Shown here: positions 11,816 through 23,907 of the stretch, one piece after another | Layout: every line of letters starts with the position of its first letter | How positions within the stretch are numbered: position 1 is the stretch's first letter | Source of the DNA: Trogon surrucura | Taxonomy: Eukaryota > Chordata > Aves > Trogoniformes > Trogonidae | Direction of reading: 5' to 3' | DNA length: 64,000 nucleotides | Assembly (NCBI GenBank): GCA_020746105.1 | Contig: CM036658.1 | Location: 13,748,689 to 13,812,688 of the forward strand | Translations under genes and position numbers: made by a program | Notes under the pieces: generated by a model | Databases searched by the model: none | What the model saw: only the letters and a program-made list of their open reading frames with translations | What the model was told of the DNA's origin: nothing

Positions 11816-13606
11816 CAATGCTGTATAATTAATCGAGTCATTTTGAGCAACTATTTCACATAAGCACACAAGAAGGAAAAACTCTTAAGGTGGTTGTAAC
11901 TCAGCAATTGCATGACCAAAACCTTAATATCTGAGTCTTATTCCCACATCCTTTGGTAAGATTTTGCAGTGTAGTAGTGCTCCTCTTAATGCTGTTAAAT
12001 ACAAGACTTATCTAGGAACAGTGAAAGAAGGATGACTAGAAGAAGGTAAAATACATTGGTGAACTTTGTGTCCAGTTCTTGCTCCTTGTGTTCTCAAAGT
12101 GAAGAGAATTACAAAATGTCTTCAGATGCTAAATAAGCTCTAAGACAAAAAGTTTAATGAACTCTGCAGATCTAGCACCCTGTGCCAAAGCTAGAATTTG
12201 ACCAATGCAGTGGTTACACTTTCTGAGTCAGTGAGGGAAGATGTGACAACCCTAGGGTCAACTTCACTAATAATATTGTAGCGTGAGAACCTGGATTAAA
12301 GGTCCAAGACATAAGGTAGGGAAATCGAGTCGTAAAACACTCCTCACTGCATGCTTGCGAAACTCAATACTGCATTAGTTTATAAAAAATTACAAACCAT
12401 GGATTTAATGTTACTTAGGGTCTTTGAGGCACTATTTGTGAAAAAAAGAACTTAAACTGGAGTTCTTCAATTCACATAACTATATTTTTTCCATTCTACC
12501 ACCCGCTGTCCATGATGTGTGTTTCTGCTTGAATAGAAAGAGTGGTAGAATCAACTACAGATTTTTTTTTGTGGCAAGGCTACATAGTGGGAGGTGTGCT
12601 CATGCAGGTTTGCTTTGAGAACTATTTCCTAACTCCTTCATGTTGAAGCATTTTTTGCTTTTATTTTTGTTTAAGCTCCCTTGTCAATCATGATCTGCTT
12701 AATATTTGAGGTATAAAAAGCAAACACATTTATTTTTGAGATATGTATTTAGTCACCACTGTAATTTATGCTCTGTGGAGTATGAAGTAGAAATTAGTAG
12801 TTAAATAATATTTAAATAGCAGTCCATACAATGATAACATGAATGGAAGTCAAGGTTGTGCTGAAAATTGTAACAGAGTAGTTGGTTTTATTCACAATCA
12901 ACAGCAATGTCAGAGATAGGTGACCAACATAAAAACACTGGGTTTCGGGAATTTTTCTTTATTCTGGATTCATGTGTAGGTTTTCTTTCCTTGTTCTTAG
13001 AGTAGCATTTTTATGAGTTATTGAATGAATTTTCTTTTGTTCACATGTAATTCTGAATCAGCTGAAAGTTATTTTCAGCCTGTTGTTGACTTACACTGAC
13101 AATATTTTTTTAGTTCTGGTTCACTAGTCTGATTGTGGAGGCTCAGGACAGAGATCACATGCAAAATCACATTAGCAGAGTATCCCAGGACAAAATCAAG
13201 TGTTGGGAATTTCCTCCTTTTGTAGCTTTCCAGACACATCAGAGAACCCATCTCACAAGTCCACCATTTAATAATCAGTTCTGTCCTTCAATCTTCCAAA
13301 GAAAACATAATTTTTACAGCAGAATGAATCCTCTAAGACAGGTGTAAAGAAGATATTTGCCCACTAAACAGGTAGAGGAATTTTATACGTTATTTCAGTA
13401 TACCTCTTTTAGTAAAAAAGAATGAAAATTCAAACAAATTTGGAGATGCTAACATGACACATCTGATTAGATTTTGTTCCTCTTAATTTAGTACCATTTA
13501 TTCTTTTAAAGGAAGAAAGTCCTTTTTCACTTGTGCAAGAGAACCAGTCTGGAGCTTTAGATTCCGTGCATTAGCACAATCTTATTCTTTACCCAGCAAG
13601 AAACTT
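11816..13606. other. Unique AT-rich DNA
   Basis: No gene or known repeat recognised. Frames are short. Part of 13130-13350 is open on + for about 70 codons, but no acceptor/donor pair frames it. Confidence 0.5.
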
Positions 13607-13860
13607 AGAGTCATAGAATCATTCAGATTGGGAGGGACTTCTGGAAGTTCTCTAGTCAAACATGTTTCAAGCAGAGCCAGCACTGAATCTAGACTACATT
13701 TCTCCAGGCTTTGTCCAGTCAGGTCTTGGAAAGCTACAAGTCTCTTGATGATATTGTCTCCTGACAATATTTTCTAATACCTTATTACACTTATTATGAA
13801 AGACTTTTTTTTTCCCTTATATGCAGATGTACTCTTCCCTCCTTAATTTTATGATTGTAG
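13607..13860 (-). mobile_element. Old CR1 3'-end fragment
   Basis: The left edge reads ATAGAATCATTCAGATTGGG on +, the reverse complement of a CR1 3' terminus. It continues through diverged 3' UTR sequence (GACTTCTGGAAG, CAGGCTTTGTCCAGTC). Strong divergence suggests an old subfamily. No coding frame survives. Confidence 0.75.
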
Positions 13861-14074
13861 TTGTAAAGTTAACTGGTTAGAAGAAGATCCTTACCAATCT
13901 AAGATTCTTTGGTTGCTATAAGACTACTCTGTCTTGCTTGTGTCTAATGCTTTTCCTTAATGCTGGGCACAATGAAAATCAGGAGTGTTGTGCACTTAGA
14001 TGCACCATGCAGCAAGGCATGAATAAGGCAACACAAGCTCTCTGCTTGTGTTGTCTTTATTCTTCAGATGTAAT

Positions 14075-15088
14075 GCACAAATTTGGGAGGATATTGGGAC
14101 CAGTACTGATTAATATCTTCATCAGTGACATGGACAGTGGGATCAGGTGCACTCTCAGCAAGTTTGCTGACAACATCAACTTTTGTGGTGTGGCTGACAC
14201 ATTGGAGGGAAGGAATACCATCCAGAAGGACCTTGACCAGCTAGAGAGGGGAGCCCAGGCCAACCTCATGAAGATCAACACGGTCAATTGCAAGGTCCTC
14301 TACCAGAATTGGGGGAATCTCAAGCACAAGTACAGGCTGGGCAGAGAATGGATTGAGAGAAACCCTGTGAAGAAACACTTGGAGGTGTTGGTGGATCAAA
14401 ATGAGCTAGCAGTGTGTGCTCACAGTCCACAAGATCAATCACAACCCAGGCTACATCAAAAGAAATGTCAGTAGCAGGTTGAAAGATATGATTCTGCACC
14501 TCTGCTCTGCTCTGGCAAGACTCCACCTGCAGTACTGTGTCTATCTCTGGACCCCCCAGCATAACAAAGGCATGCACCTGTTGAATAGAGCCCAGAAGAA
14601 GGCCACAAAGATCACTGGGGAGATGGGGCACCTCCCTTAGGAGGACAAGCTGAGAGAATTGGGGTTGTGAAGCCTGGAGAAGAGAAGACTCTGTGGAGAC
14701 CTTAAAGTGGCCTTCCTGTACTTAAAGGGGGCCTGCAGGAAATAAGGGAAGGGACTCTTTATCAGTGAGTGTAGTGGCAGGAAATAAGGGAAGGGACTCT
14801 TTATCAGTGAGTGTAGTGACAGGACAAGGGGTAATGATTTCAAACTGGAAGAGGGTAGATTTAGATTAGATATTAGGAAGAAATTCTTAACTGTGAGTGT
14901 GGTAAAACACTGACACACATTGCCCAAAGAAGCTGTGGGTACCTCATCCCTGGAAGTGTTCAAGGCTAGGTTGGATGGGACTTTGCACAGCTTGGTCTAC
15001 CGGAAGGTGTCCCTGCCCATGGTAGGGGATTTGGAGCTAGATGATCTTTAAAGTCACTTCCAAAACAAACCATTCTATGACCCTGTGA
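14075..15088 (+). mobile_element. CR1 LINE, 5'-truncated, forward
   Basis: This runs from within the reverse transcriptase to the CR1 3' end. The RT catalytic box near 14165 reads FADN instead of FADD, so the second catalytic Asp is lost. The post-RT region is open to 14474, then broken, and the 3' UTR ends in ATTCTATGACCCTGTGATT. The 13938-14474 open frame is this CR1 remnant plus flanking sequence, not a host gene. The copy contains an exact 42-bp tandem duplication at 14735-14818. Confidence 0.9.
14735..14818. repeat. Perfect 42-bp tandem duplication inside CR1
   Basis: Copies at 14735-14776 and 14777-14818 are identical by eye, each starting GCAGGAAATAAGGG and ending GTGAGTGTAGTG. Forty-two is a multiple of three. 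Identity between units suggests the duplication is younger than the host CR1 copy. Confidence 0.95.
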
Positions 15089-15196
15089 TTTAACTGAGTG
15101 TCTTGAAAAAATCAGAAGATATCAAACAAAGTGTGCTCCATTTGTATATCTGGGAAATGTTTGATTTTGAGCCTTTAACTACAAACTGTTAAGTCA

Positions 15197-15241
15197 CACA
15201 GAATCACAGAATATTAGGGGTTGGAAGGGACCTCAAAAGAA
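15197..15241 (-). mobile_element. Minimal CR1 3'-end fragment (about 45 bp)
   Basis: Only the extreme 3' end of CR1 is present: CACAGAATCACAGAATATTA followed by GGTTGGAAGGGACC on +. It is an extremely 5'-truncated insertion, about 110 bp from the 3' end of the forward CR1 at 14.1-15.1 kb and in opposite orientation. Confidence 0.8.
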
Positions 15242-18200
15242 AGTGAAAGCAGAGGAAGTGAAATCAAGCACAGGAAAATTAACCACCTGAAATGCATCAA
15301 ATGACTTCAACAGCTCCATTTTGTTTGGAGTTTGCCAGGAGCCACTTTATTACAGTCTTCTTGTGAAGGAACTGCTTGCTTTAGTTCCTCAAATTTGCTA
15401 CTGCCTAAACAGCAGGAGGAACCAGTGCCGTGCCTAAGTTTGTACATAATACATAAGATAATTACTTAACCATGTCAGTATTTTTCTGGTTAACTGTGTA
15501 AAGATCTAACATTTCTCTGGATCATCGTTACTGTATGAAAGTGTTGCTTCAGATTAGAAAGGAAAGCAATGAGAAGGAAGGAAAGGGAAAGGCAAAGGAT
15601 TCTTAAGTTGAAGGGAGAATGAAGATGACAGAATACGTTTCTACGGCTATTCAAGTAGTTAGTGAATTAATTCTAGGTCTTTCACAAGTTGCTTTTCATG
15701 ACAAAGCTAGTGAAGATGGGCACAAAGGAAGCTGTCCCAGCAGGAGAAAAGTCCTTAAGGAGGGACTGGACAGAAAACAGACTTGGTGGGCAGGCTGCAA
15801 CAGTTACATGCTCTACAATTATAAAAGCAAATACATCAAGAAAAATGAAAGCATGCACTGAGAGAAATAGAAGTGTCAAAGTGATCTTATTTCTGCATGT
15901 TAGGCAGGTAAGACCTGCTCTGAAGAAAAAAAAATCGGTAGTAAGCCCTTCCTTATCTTCAGAATGGTTTGTCTCAAGTGCTTTGATCCGTACTCAAGAA
16001 CAGAAAAACAGCTTTGATTTGAAAGTGTTGATGCATCACTTAATAAATTATTAAAATTACTTTAAACAATACAACTATTTGGACAATACCCTCAGCTGCT
16101 AAAAAACTCTGTCCTACGTTTCTTCCTTAATCTTGCAACTATTTTACTCACTAACTGCAGTGACAGTTGTGATGATCTCCCCCAGTTCTTTTAGATGTTT
16201 GGCCATTTAATTGTTAATACAAATATTAATAGATTCTAAATAAAGAGGAAGTTTAATTTATGTGTGGAACTATGAGTACTTTATTGCTCTTTTATGGGTG
16301 TAATTTCAGTGTTTGGCATTAGAATCTAATTTCACACTAGTATAAATTGTGTGTCCTATTTAAACTACTTCAGTTCAGAACTGGGGCAAAGGAAAGTAAA
16401 ATGGTTTGAAAATATTCTCTTCCTTTTTTTTTCTTTCAGTCTTACTTTTTTTTTTTAAGTCATGTAACACCAGTAAAATCACTTATATAGTCACATTAAG
16501 TGATACTACGGTAAAAAGGTAAATAGAGGAAACACGTCAACTTTGTTAAATAAATAAGCGTTTCACACAATGAACCAGCCAACTTACTCTTCTGGGAAGT
16601 TGATAGCTGTGAAAACTGGTAAAATACTCAAGATAACATAGTGTTTTCCTGTACGAATTTTATTGTCTTGAGACTGAAATATTTATTCACTTCTGTTGTG
16701 ATTTTCCTCACAGTAACATTGTTACTGGTGTGGATGTCCTACTTCCATGTTCCTAAGGGCAATTCTCCTCTCAAAATAGGTCTACCCCTAAGAGTTTTGA
16801 CCTAATATTGAACAATGTGATGCAAGCACCTCAACATAAGGCTTGCAGTTAGTGCTTTAATTACTTTGGAAAGCAACAATATTCTGTAAGCAAAACAAGC
16901 TCATTTAGAAAACAGGAAAGTCAAATAATTTTACTGATTTATGAGCCTAATACTGCAGTAAGGCTTGACCAACATAGAACACAACATGGCACATAAAACC
17001 TTCTATTTACTTCTATTTAAACTAGTGTTTGGTTTTTGGGGGGTTTTTATGTTTGTTTTTTTTTTTCAATTTGGTGGTATTGTATGGATTGGAAATTCTT
17101 GCAGGAATTAAGGAAATTCGGAGTGCTTTTGCATAATAGCTCATAATATAATCATAAATGAAAATGAGAATGTACAATAGTAAAAGTATCAAAATAAAGA
17201 CAACTACCTGAAGGAGCATAAAACTTTATTGATAAATAAACATCAAATTCAGAACTATCACTGTTTGTCACATAAACAGAAACATGTGACATAAATATCA
17301 CTCAGTGGTAGATCAGAACATTTCCTCAGAGTGAAGGAAACACTTAAAGGATGACAACGATTGTGAGAAATTTAAAATGCCATTTTAATTACTATGAAAA
17401 TAACCTTCTAGCCAAAACCTTTGAGATTTGTGTCCACACAAGCTACCGTCTCCCATTGCGCTCCAATTTTGTACCTTTACACTTAAAAATGTAGGAATCT
17501 TTGTCTGCCCCTTGAGAGAGTCACAAAGTAGGCTTACTTTTCTTGAAAGCCTTATAGACAGTAGAAAAAAATGAAACTTCAGGAGAAGTAATTCTCACCT
17601 GCTAAATATTGAACCTGACATATAACAGGAATTATAAGTATTGACCAAAGCATGTGAATCTGTCTTTTGAAAAAGATTTGTAATTCGTTTATTCATTATC
17701 ACTTACATATACTACGCTTATAACACCTGTAATTTTTAGCAGTAGCAAGAAGTGATAGGTCTCTGGAAAGATGAGAACTACTGGGAAATACTACTGGGAG
17801 CTGACTCTTCATGTAGTTTGAAAATAGAATAAGGTGATTTTTCTGTTTACCTGGTTGATAATTTTGAGATGGATTCTAAACATTGTTTGGAAAAATAAAC
17901 AGCATGTTCTCCGTTATCTCTTCTTTCTTATTAAACGTTTCAGATGATGATCAAAAATTCCCACTAATATCTGAGGAAGTAATCTGATTCAAAAATAATC
18001 TACACTAGACTGTATTTTTTTTTAAATATTTCCTCAGTCATTTTTTAATGACTCTCCCACTCTTCAGACACTCAAAAGTGTTAGTATTAGTTTATCTTAA
18101 AGTCAGCCTCAGAAAGTATTTAAAACTGATTTAAACAGTCATTAGTAACTCACTTGTGAATGAAGTTTGTACCTACCACACAGTAACAAGTGTTGGCTTT

Positions 18201-21200
18201 TTCTCTCACCTTCTCAGAATCTGCCTTTTGATAAATAGCATCATCTTTCGTTTAGCTCTGGCTATTCTCTCTTCTGAAATATATTGCTCAAGCTTTTATG
18301 AATACCACTAAATTTGCATTCTAGATCTTATTCACTGTAAATTAGCTTAGCTCTTGGTGACTGAAGAGGTGGCCAAGGAGGTGAACTGCATTCTCACATT
18401 AATTTTTTCTTTTCTAAAGAATAATCACAATATGGCTTTGTATTACAATATCAAAGCATATACCTGAAGTAAATACAGAAATCGGTATTTAAACTTCAGT
18501 TCTACAGCTATCACCTTATCATCCAACTGCCTTCATCATCCTTTTTCTTAGGACAATTTGTCATCATGCTTTCAGGAAACTCCCCTCACTAAATTTTGCT
18601 GATTTTTGTCCTCAAGTTTTCTGTCCACACTTCAATATTTTGCACTCTTCCAAAATGCCTTCTGCAGTTTTCCTTTCATGTAAAGTTTTAAGAGGCAACA
18701 CAGTTCTTGTCTTGTGACATCCTGCCCCCATTTACAAGCTTTCCTCATGGTTTTCTGTTTATATTTTCCAGAGCAGTTTTGTTGAGGGATTTCCTGGCTT
18801 AATTCCTGCCAAGTTAGGCAACACATTGTGCCCAAGACTTTGTATAATCTAAGTTATCTTGTCTTCTTTTTACCAGTATCATTTTGCTGTATATATGTGA
18901 AATATCAGACATCTAATAACACTGGAAATTAGTAGGCTTGGCATTTCGCTTCCATAGGTCTAGTAGAATAATTGGGAGATAGAATGGATTATATTTTGTG
19001 GCTAAAAAAGCGTTCTCTTTCATGGAGGTTTTTGGTTATGTTTGACAGTGCAGTGAAAAATAACAGACCTGGCATCATATGTTTTTTCTTTGCTTTCCTA
19101 TTATTTTCTTCTTTTTGTTAAACAATAGTAAGTTTTGTTGTTTTTTGTCTGCTTTTGGCTCATTTTGCCGTATCTTCTCTCCCTGTACTGCCTGCCCTTA
19201 TCTAACAAAATTATTTACATTTTAAATTTTGGAAAATATTTGTGTAGTTTTTCAGAAATGTGTTTTTCACATTACGCACTTTGTTTTCATCCAAGTGCAG
19301 CTAGCAACATTGTTCCTATATAATTGATATTTGTGTATAGATCAGTAATTTGTTTAGAAGTTTCACTTCCACCCATTTGTTCCTGCACCAGTATGTCCAA
19401 CTTAAATTAGGGGAAAATAATTCTGGATAGAAGCACTTCTGTTTAATTACTATAAAATGAGAGCTTAGAAAAGATCTATAAAGAAAGTTTAACAGGAAAA
19501 TGGATCACTTTCCCTCCAGCTTTTATAGTGTGCTTACAAAGCTTTTTCAGAAACTGCACTATCACTGAACTAGTTAATCAATATTTTTTTCTTTATAATG
19601 CAGGGAACAAGTTAACATCATTTTTTTCCTGCATTGTTTTGACATTCTGCTTTTCACAAAGATCTAGAGCTTCTGAGAACCCGGGTAGCCTAAATGTGTG
19701 AAAATACAGCTCAGCATGAAAGCTGCTCTGGGATAAATGTCTCCAAGGCAGTAATCTTTCCCTTCTGTGGTAACATCTCTCTCTTGCCTCCATTCATACC
19801 ATCAAAGCCCATGTTAATAGAACTAATTGAAAAATCGACAAATGATCAGGACTCAGCTGAATGGCATCATAAAAGTATTTCAAAGCATTTTAATTAACCC
19901 CTTGTACACCAGGGAAATATGCAAATTAATTTGCTTATTTCCCTGAGCTCTTATTGGAGCTACTTAATTAACATGTATTTGTAAATACTCTGCCTTAATA
20001 GTAGCCCGACAGTTAGGGAACACGGGGAACTAGCACTGAATACAAGACTAAAATTGATCCTGTTTTTTTTGGTCTTTAAGGACTAAATTTAATCTTCAAC
20101 TTTGGCACAATAAATCTCCAGACGGTAATTAAGTTTTTATGTAACTTTTTTTTTGGCACAATGCTTAGTAACATTCATGAAGGGAATATTCTGAAGGATT
20201 TTAATTGTTTTAAAATTACATCCTTTAAAAAACCCCTGACTTCTGCCATACTGTCATAGATACTGCTTATGCTTGGGTTGAAATTTGAGTCCATGGGGAC
20301 TATGATCATCAGAAAATCTGGATGAAATGTGGTACAAAATAATGTAGCCGTTTGTTTCCCAGATATTGAACACCATCCAGTTTAGACATTACAAACAAGG
20401 AGGAGGTGGAGAGTTGGCTGAATACCAAAGATGTACTTCCATAAATAAATCACTTTACAAATTTTGCTGGTATCCACTGAATAATTTATGTGAAAAACAG
20501 AAGATGGTCAGCTATGGAGGTCCCTGAATACAAAGAGCATCTCTATTAATTGAGTTTTTAAAAGTGAAAAACTACGAATATTCATCAACTTTTATAATGA
20601 ACATATATAACTCAGTTAAGTGTAGAAAATAACAGTCAGAGGGCTTCACACTGCTGATGGAAAGACATGTTGAGGCTTGAAGAATGTAGTCAATTTAAGC
20701 TTCTCTTTTGCACTCTCTCCCTGATAATCTCTATCACTTCTGTTGCCATTCAGCTTCAGTGTTTGAATCCTGAAAAGAGCTTCTGTGTCTGGTGTCCTAG
20801 AGTCTACATGTGACTTGTCTTTGACAAAGAAATTCTTAAACTTCCCATTGTTTCAACTTCACATTAGTATTAGATAAAACACAGCCATTACTTCATATAA
20901 AACAGTTAGCTTACGCGTGAATGTCATATAATGCCTGTTAAAAAAAAACATGTACTTTTAATAAAAATTCCTAAGATCTAAATCTACATATGAACTATAC
21001 TTCATTATTACTGTAGAATTAAAAAAGTGATTGCAATAACCCAACACTCTGAATTTGTTGTTCTCAACTATTCCACTTCATAGCATGTATTTTCACTACT
21101 TAAAAACTTGCAAAACTTTTAGGTTAAGCAAGCCAGTTGAATCTGAAAAAAAATGTTTAAGGAGAACAAATTTAGGGCTTCTCAATGTATCTAGTCACTG

Positions 21201-23461
21201 TCAAAAGGTACCAGGATATCATTAATTGGAACTGTCACACATGTATTGTTCCAGTTTAGCTCAGCCTATGAAAATGAAGAGATAATTGAATTACCAGAGA
21301 TCTGATGATATAAAAATTCTGTCTTCTGCTTTTATTTACTGAATGTTCAATAAAATGTCTGGATGATTTCCAAAATGTCTCTATGTAAGACAGATGTATA
21401 GGTGTTTATGGAATAGCTATAGGTGCTAACACTGTTCTGAAACTGAACACTAGGCAGTGTGTTTCTATTCAAAGATTTTTAATAAAAATTCTGTTTCAGA
21501 TGGAGACATCTGATATAATAGTACCAAGCTTTGCCAAATCTGACCATGACCACATGAAAATTTACCCAAAGGCTAATTTTCAGTTATTGTCAACAATCTG
21601 GCTGCACCATGAAGTGCATGAAGCACATATGCAGATGTGAAACAAAAACAGATTTAGGACCTTCTTTTCGTTATGTGAATGCATGGGAATAGTTCAACCT
21701 TAAGCTGATGATCCTGGAATGTATGACTGTGGAGGAAGGAGTTCCTGAATGTCATGTGTCTTGAAATAGACATTTATGCAAATTAGGGTTATTTAAAATG
21801 TTATTCGGTAATAGATATTTTCACTACAGCAGTTACATTTTGACTGTTTGTAGAAGATGGTATTATTGTGAAAAGGAGGTGTATGTTGTGTTTAGGATAG
21901 CAGATAGATATAAAAACTGATGTGAATGCTCCATTCATCTGGTCTGACCTTCAAAAGAACAAATTATTTCTGTCTTTATGGTCAGTAGCACTGATTGAAC
22001 TGCAATGTTTCTACTATAAAAATCTCCTGTCTTGATTTAAGGGCTGTAATGGAAAAGAAACTACTATGATCTTTGGTAAACTCTTGTAAGGATTGGGAGT
22101 CCGAGTTTTTCCTGTATTTTCTAGATATGTAAGGCAGAATACACACTGTTACCTCTATCTAGAACTTCTTGGTTTTTCATATTTTATTTTCGTCTCCAAT
22201 AATGTTAAAGAAACTTCAGCCAAAAATGAACAGGTGTAATCAACAATGTGTGAAAGGCTGCTACATGAACTCTGAAATTGCCTGATAGCTTTGTTTAGAT
22301 GTTTATCTTTATGGCATTCTTGAAAATCCCCAATAGCTTTGTTGTACATATTCTAACATTAGTTTTCTTATTAGCGTAAGTTCTGTATAGTGTATCTAAT
22401 GAAGGAGTTTTTCTGTCTGTAGAGTAGATGAAACTCAAGATGTCATGCCTAAATATTTTAATTTTTACTAGTCGTAATGAATCTGTAGTTTTGCAGAATT
22501 CAAGAGGCTTTTGAAGCGCTGCCCTTCCTGCACTGGTTCTGAACTTGCTATCAAACACTCAATTCACAAATGATTCTTTTCAGAGAAATAATCTCATTAA
22601 CATTCCCAAGATTTATTCAAGGTCTTAATGTTAAAAAATATCTACCTCTGACAGGTGCACATTTGTCCAACTTCAACTTTCATCTCTTGAAAGATGTTAA
22701 AACTTTTCATTCCATTCTGATATCTTCTGACAAATTAACATTATTCCTTGAGATACACTTCATGCTTGCAAAAATTTTGTACTTGCTTGTTAAACTACAT
22801 AAAATGAGCTAGGTGGCTCTGTTGGCAAGGTTTATTTCCCAGACTGTGAAACATTCTTGGGATTCTTCTTTGGATTCTCTATCATTTTTCAACTTCTTTC
22901 TTGACTTGTATCTCCTTCTGGAATATTTTCCCAATTCTAATGAGTGCACTGCTGAGTATGTTGGTAGTATGTATGTATGTGTCGTGTATATGACAACTAC
23001 TTCTCCATTTTATCATGCACTGAAGATAGTGCACATCTTCTTGAATATAGATTTCCATTGTTGAGTTGATCATGTTCAACACTATGATTTAAAGGGAGCC
23101 TTATATTCTACAGGGTAGCTTATGTTCTATTAGACATCATTACGACAGAACGTTACTAACTCCTTTACAAAATGATGTAGGTTGTTCTTTCTGTTACCAA
23201 CAAATCTTGCAACCATCTGCCATAAAGGTCATAAAGTTGTTTATGACTTTTGCTCCTGATCACCAATCCCTGTCTCACTCCATTGCCATACACTTTTTCT
23301 ATGACAATTCCCAGCTTTCGAGACATTTTTAGGCCCTATCGATCACCTAGGTTTATGCCAAATTTATTGTGATGACTTTGTACCATTCCTATTCCAATAT
23401 CTTAACATTATATAATAAGGTCAGAAATTCCTGTTTGAGATTTACATATATGAAAAGAAGA
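15242..23461. other. Long repeat-poor AT-rich block
   Basis: About 8.2 kb with no recognised transposon, unusual beside the TE-dense flanks. Forward frames at 15619-16054 are open in two phases, but no convincing acceptor/donor pair could be assigned. A pyrimidine-rich acceptor-like stretch ends at TTTTCCAG near 18771, with an open frame of about 26 codons but no good donor. The block contains the 19910-19945 palindrome and a cluster of TAATTA cores. It could be intronic or intergenic DNA with regulatory elements. Confidence 0.5.
19910..19945. promoter_or_regulatory. 36-bp near-perfect palindrome with POU octamer
   Basis: Positions 19910-19945 form a palindrome with 17 of 18 base pairs matching. 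The only mismatch is 19920 against 19935. The centre, 19921-19934 (GCAAATTAATTTGC), is exactly palindromic. The octamer ATGCAAAT, the classical POU-factor site, lies at 19919-19926, and TTAATT cores suit homeodomain binding. Additional TTAATTAAC motifs occur within 60 bp on each side (about 19890 and 19965). Binding is inferred from motif only. Confidence 0.5.
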
Positions 23462-23750
23462 GGAGGGACTCTTTTATTAGTGTCAAGACAAGATCTAATT
23501 GTTTCAAACTGAAGAGGGTATATTTAGATTAGATATTATGAAGAAATTCTTGCCTGTGAGTGATAAAACTTTGGAAGAGGTTGCCGAGAGAGGTTGTGGA
23601 CATGCCTTACCTGGAAGTGTTCAAGGCCAGGCTGAAGGAGTCTTTGAGCAACCTGGTCTAGTGGGAGGTGTCCCTGCCCATGCCAGGGTGTTTGGAACTG
23701 GATGGCCTTTAAGGCCCTCTCCAACCTAAACCATTCTACAACTCTATGAC
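23462..23750 (+). mobile_element. CR1 3'-end fragment, forward
   Basis: This is the 3' 290 bp of a CR1: the end of the post-RT coding region (TTAGATTAGATATTATGAAG near 23522), then the 3' UTR with GGATGGCCTTTAAGGCCCTC and a degraded octamer tail ending near 23750. An inverted CR1 begins 160 bp further right. Confidence 0.88.
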
Positions 23751-23907
23751 ATTGCGTCTGCTACCGTTCTGTGAGTCAAGAATGAATAATTTCTGTTGAG
23801 GAAAGGCCTTTATATAGCCTCCTCAGGACTACAAAACAATTTTTAAAATATCTTAAATTATTAAAATTTGCTGGGAGACTTCCAAAAATAAAAGCATATG
23901 GGGAATT

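Noticed and set aside
13938-14474. 178-codon forward frame resembling a gene
   Set aside because: Its body is CR1 reverse transcriptase remnant; the first part is flanking sequence.
15619-16054. Overlapping forward frames near a GTAAGACC donor-like site
   Set aside because: Two frames are open at once, no convincing acceptor exists, and the phase cannot be linked to the exon at 30233.
18750-18850. Acceptor-like TTTATATTTTCCAG followed by open sequence
   Set aside because: No adequate GT donor before the stop; 26 codons only.
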